Assembly: GCA_913053795.1 (NCBI GenBank)
Contig: CAJXGZ010000069.1
Coordinates: 1 to 9,600, forward strand
DNA length: 9,600 bases
Reading direction: 5' to 3'
DNA from: an uncultured Rhodospirillales bacterium
GTDB taxonomy: Bacteria > Pseudomonadota > Alphaproteobacteria > Rhodospirillales > 2-02-FULL-58-16
Positions 5,860-9,600 of this stretch are shown here, in pieces (position 1 is the stretch's first letter; each line of letters starts with the position of its first letter). A model generated the notes under the pieces. It saw only the letters and a list, made by a program, of their open reading frames with translations. It had not been told where the DNA came from and searched no databases. The position numbers and the translations under genes were made by a program.

Positions 5860-6165
5860 GGAAAAACGTACTCCGGTGAATATAGGGTTTTTGGCCCCGG
5901 TTGCAAAAAAAGTGTTCAAGGCGCGCTATCCATTGGGACATGGCGGCCTTTTCCTGACTGTCCATATGGGAAGGGAATATGGCCAAAAAGGACAAATATT
6001 GTGTTCGTTTTTGGGCGTTCTTTTGTTGATTGGCGTCATCTCGCGTCGAGCGCAAACGAACCCCCAGGCGCAAAGTCCGCGAACTTTGCGGAAAACTCAA
6101 CGCCATGGGCTACTTATCGTCTTTTAGGAACGGCGCGGCGATTTTTTAGCTAATGGCGCTTTAAG
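5860..6165. other. 306-base region without a gene, upstream of htrA
   Basis: This stretch separates the metH-FKBP-orf89 group from htrA and should hold the htrA control region. A GGAG sequence (plus-strand CTCC at 5871-5874) is a plausible htrA ribosome site, with a somewhat long 11-base spacing. A minus-strand TTGCAA - 16 bases - TATATT pair (TATATT at 5884 to 5879) looks promoter-like. It would start transcription on top of that ribosome site, so I do not call it. I see no convincing heat-shock (CTTG...CCTATAT at 17-18 spacing) promoter. The only clear structure is the hairpin at 6069-6090. Open frames crossing the region on either strand have no recognisable protein character. Confidence 0.6.
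6069..6090. repeat. Perfect 8-base inverted repeat (hairpin or operator) upstream of htrA
   Basis: CGCAAAGT (6069-6076) and ACTTTGCG (6083-6090) are exact reverse complements around the 6-base centre CCGCGA. No T-run follows on either strand, so it is not a standard intrinsic terminator. It lies about 76 bases after the orf89 stop and 210 bases before the htrA start. It could be a regulator binding site or an mRNA 3' hairpin; nothing in the sequence decides. Confidence 0.6.
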
Positions 6166-6435
6166 TCAAGCCGCTTCTTTTTGCTCCTCGTACATGATGG
6201 GTTGGCCGAGCTCCCTCATGTGGAACAGGTTAAAGGCCCGCTCGCCGTTGAAGTCCAGAACGCGCAGATCATCCGTCTCCAGCAGATTGTGCATTACGAC
6301 GGAATAGTGACCCCCGTAACGCTGTTCGGCCAAGTGAAGGGGGATTCCGTATGCGATGAACTTCTCAACGCCTTTGGCGGCCAGCTTCTTGAACAGAGAC
6401 GGTTCGGTTACGGAATTATGGGTGGTCAGGATCAC
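6166..6435 (-). CDS. Small conserved-looking protein of unknown function, 89 residues
   Basis: I do not recognise a named family with confidence. The protein is soluble, with no signal peptide or membrane segment. It is rich in aromatic and charged residues, with strings such as FIAYGIPLHLAEQRYGGHY (27-45) and TDDLRVLDFNGERAFNLF (54-71), which look like a folded, conserved cytosolic domain rather than random translation. The start is GTG at 6435. An in-frame stop lies ten codons upstream, and no other ATG or TTG falls between, so GTG is the only reasonable start. There is no good ribosome site before it. It begins 25 bases after the stop of the FKBP gene and is probably the last gene of the metH transcript. 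It contains a few histidines (His44, His49, His72) but no metal motif I can name. Confidence 0.75.
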   Translation of the reverse strand: MILTTHNSVTEPSLFKKLAAKGVEKFIAYGIPLHLAEQRYGGHYSVVMHNLLETDDLRVLDFNGERAFNLFHMRELGQPIMYEEQKEAA

Positions 6436-6460
6436 GAGAGGGCCGGCGGCGGAATTCCGT

Positions 6461-6841
6461 CTATTTCACCTTCAAAAGGTCCACCTGGAAGATCAGGGTC
6501 GAGTTGGGCGGGATGGAGCCGACGGCTCGGCTGCCGTAACCCATTCCGGGCGGAATGGTGAGGCGGCGCTGGCCGCCTTCCTTCATGCCGGCGACGCCCT
6601 GGTCCCAGCCGAGGATGACCTCGCCGGCGCCCAGGCTGAAAGTGAAGGGCTGGCCGCGGTCGACGGAGCTGTCGAACTTTTTGCCGTTGGTCAGCCAGCC
6701 GGTGTAGTGGACGGTTACCTTTTGGCCGGGGATGGCCTCCTTGCCGGTTCCCACCTTCAGGTTCTCCACCTTCATTTCGGAGGCCAATGCGGGAAACGCC
6801 AGCAGCAGGACGGCGAGGGCGGCGATAATCTTCTTTTTCAT
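6461..6841 (-). CDS. Secreted FKBP-type peptidyl-prolyl cis-trans isomerase
   Basis: The product has 126 residues. A classic signal peptide (KKK, hydrophobic core, cleavage after ALA at about residue 20) sends a single FKBP domain of about 105 residues to the periplasm, where it should speed proline isomerisation during folding. The FKBP12 binding-pocket residues are visible: Tyr46 in VHYTGWL, Phe56-Asp57 in KKFDSS, Val75-Ile76 and Trp79 in GEVILGWDQG, Tyr102 in PPGMGYGSRA, and Phe118 in TLIFQVDLL. These imply an active enzyme. There is no dimerisation domain as in FkpA or Mip, so it is a minimal FKBP. The ATG at 6841 is preceded by AAAAGGA at a seven-base spacing. The gene starts 31 bases after the metH stop and is likely co-transcribed with it. 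Confidence 0.95.
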   Translation of the reverse strand: MKKKIIAALAVLLLAFPALASEMKVENLKVGTGKEAIPGQKVTVHYTGWLTNGKKFDSSVDRGQPFTFSLGAGEVILGWDQGVAGMKEGGQRRLTIPPGMGYGSRAVGSIPPNSTLIFQVDLLKVK

Positions 6842-6848
6842 GTGAGCA

Positions 6849-6855
6849 TCCTTTT
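6849..6855 (-). promoter_or_regulatory. Ribosome binding site of the secreted FKBP gene
   Basis: The minus strand reads AAAAGGA, seven bases before the ATG at 6841, at the end of an A8 run. It is the strongest ribosome site in this part of the window and fixes the start. Independent strong initiation fits a gene that needs more product than the metH gene ahead of it. Confidence 0.7.
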
Positions 6856-6872
6856 TTTTGCGATATCATTTG

Positions 6873-9600
<2,728 letters not shown>

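Noticed and set aside
5879..5906. TTGCAA - 16 - TATATT promoter-like pair before htrA
   Set aside because: The predicted start would coincide with the ribosome site, leaving almost no leader; too weak to call.
5860..5919. TTG start giving HtrA 20 more residues
   Set aside because: It would place extra residues before a well-formed signal peptide; the ATG at 5859 has a GGAG upstream.
5378..6106. 242-residue minus-strand open frame upstream of and overlapping htrA
   Set aside because: Most of it is the wrong frame of htrA (Arg/Pro/Gly-rich); the non-overlapping part has no recognisable protein character.
6142..6168. Possible terminator after the 89-residue gene (T6 on plus strand)
   Set aside because: The run is A-rich on the transcribed-gene sense strand and no stable stem precedes it.

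Overview
The window is about 9.6 kb of GC-rich bacterial chromosome in which every convincing gene lies on the minus strand, so transcription runs from high to low coordinates. The order tRNA-Leu / trigger factor / ClpP, the style of the proteins and the GC-rich codon use suggest an alphaproteobacterium, perhaps near Rhodospirillales. That is an inference from gene content, not a marker-gene result. The large plus-strand reading frames are GC-driven shadows of these genes.

Reading in the direction of transcription, the right third (9600 to 6166) holds metH (5' end outside the window), a secreted FKBP-type peptidyl-prolyl isomerase 31 bases after it, and an 89-residue protein of unknown function with a GTG start. 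A 306-base gene-free stretch with one perfect small hairpin follows. Next comes a DegP/HtrA-type periplasmic serine protease (5859 to 4342). A 57-base inverted repeat begins two bases after its stop codon.

The middle (4248 to 1894) is the unusual part. The first gene begins with the first ~40 residues of glycerol-3-phosphate dehydrogenase (GpsA) and continues in frame into the second part of the NAD(P)HX repair enzyme Nnr: the tail of the NnrE epimerase plus a complete NnrD dehydratase. Ten bases later come two closely coupled small genes (4-base ATGA overlap). They encode paralogous proteins with a membrane segment at each end, a central HESAH zinc-protease motif and exactly two cysteines each at matching positions. 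They resemble the SprA-related putative metalloprotease family, with the usual downstream glutamate replaced by cysteine. This operon is the best candidate in the window for undescribed biology.

The left part (1848 to 1) has a good sigma70-type promoter, tRNA-Leu(UAG) with encoded CCA, tig with a lysine/alanine/proline tail, and the first 82 codons of clpP. The tig gene probably shares the tRNA promoter. Much of the window serves protein folding and quality control (trigger factor, ClpP, HtrA, exported FKBP and possibly the two membrane proteases). MetH and Nnr are metabolic and repair genes.
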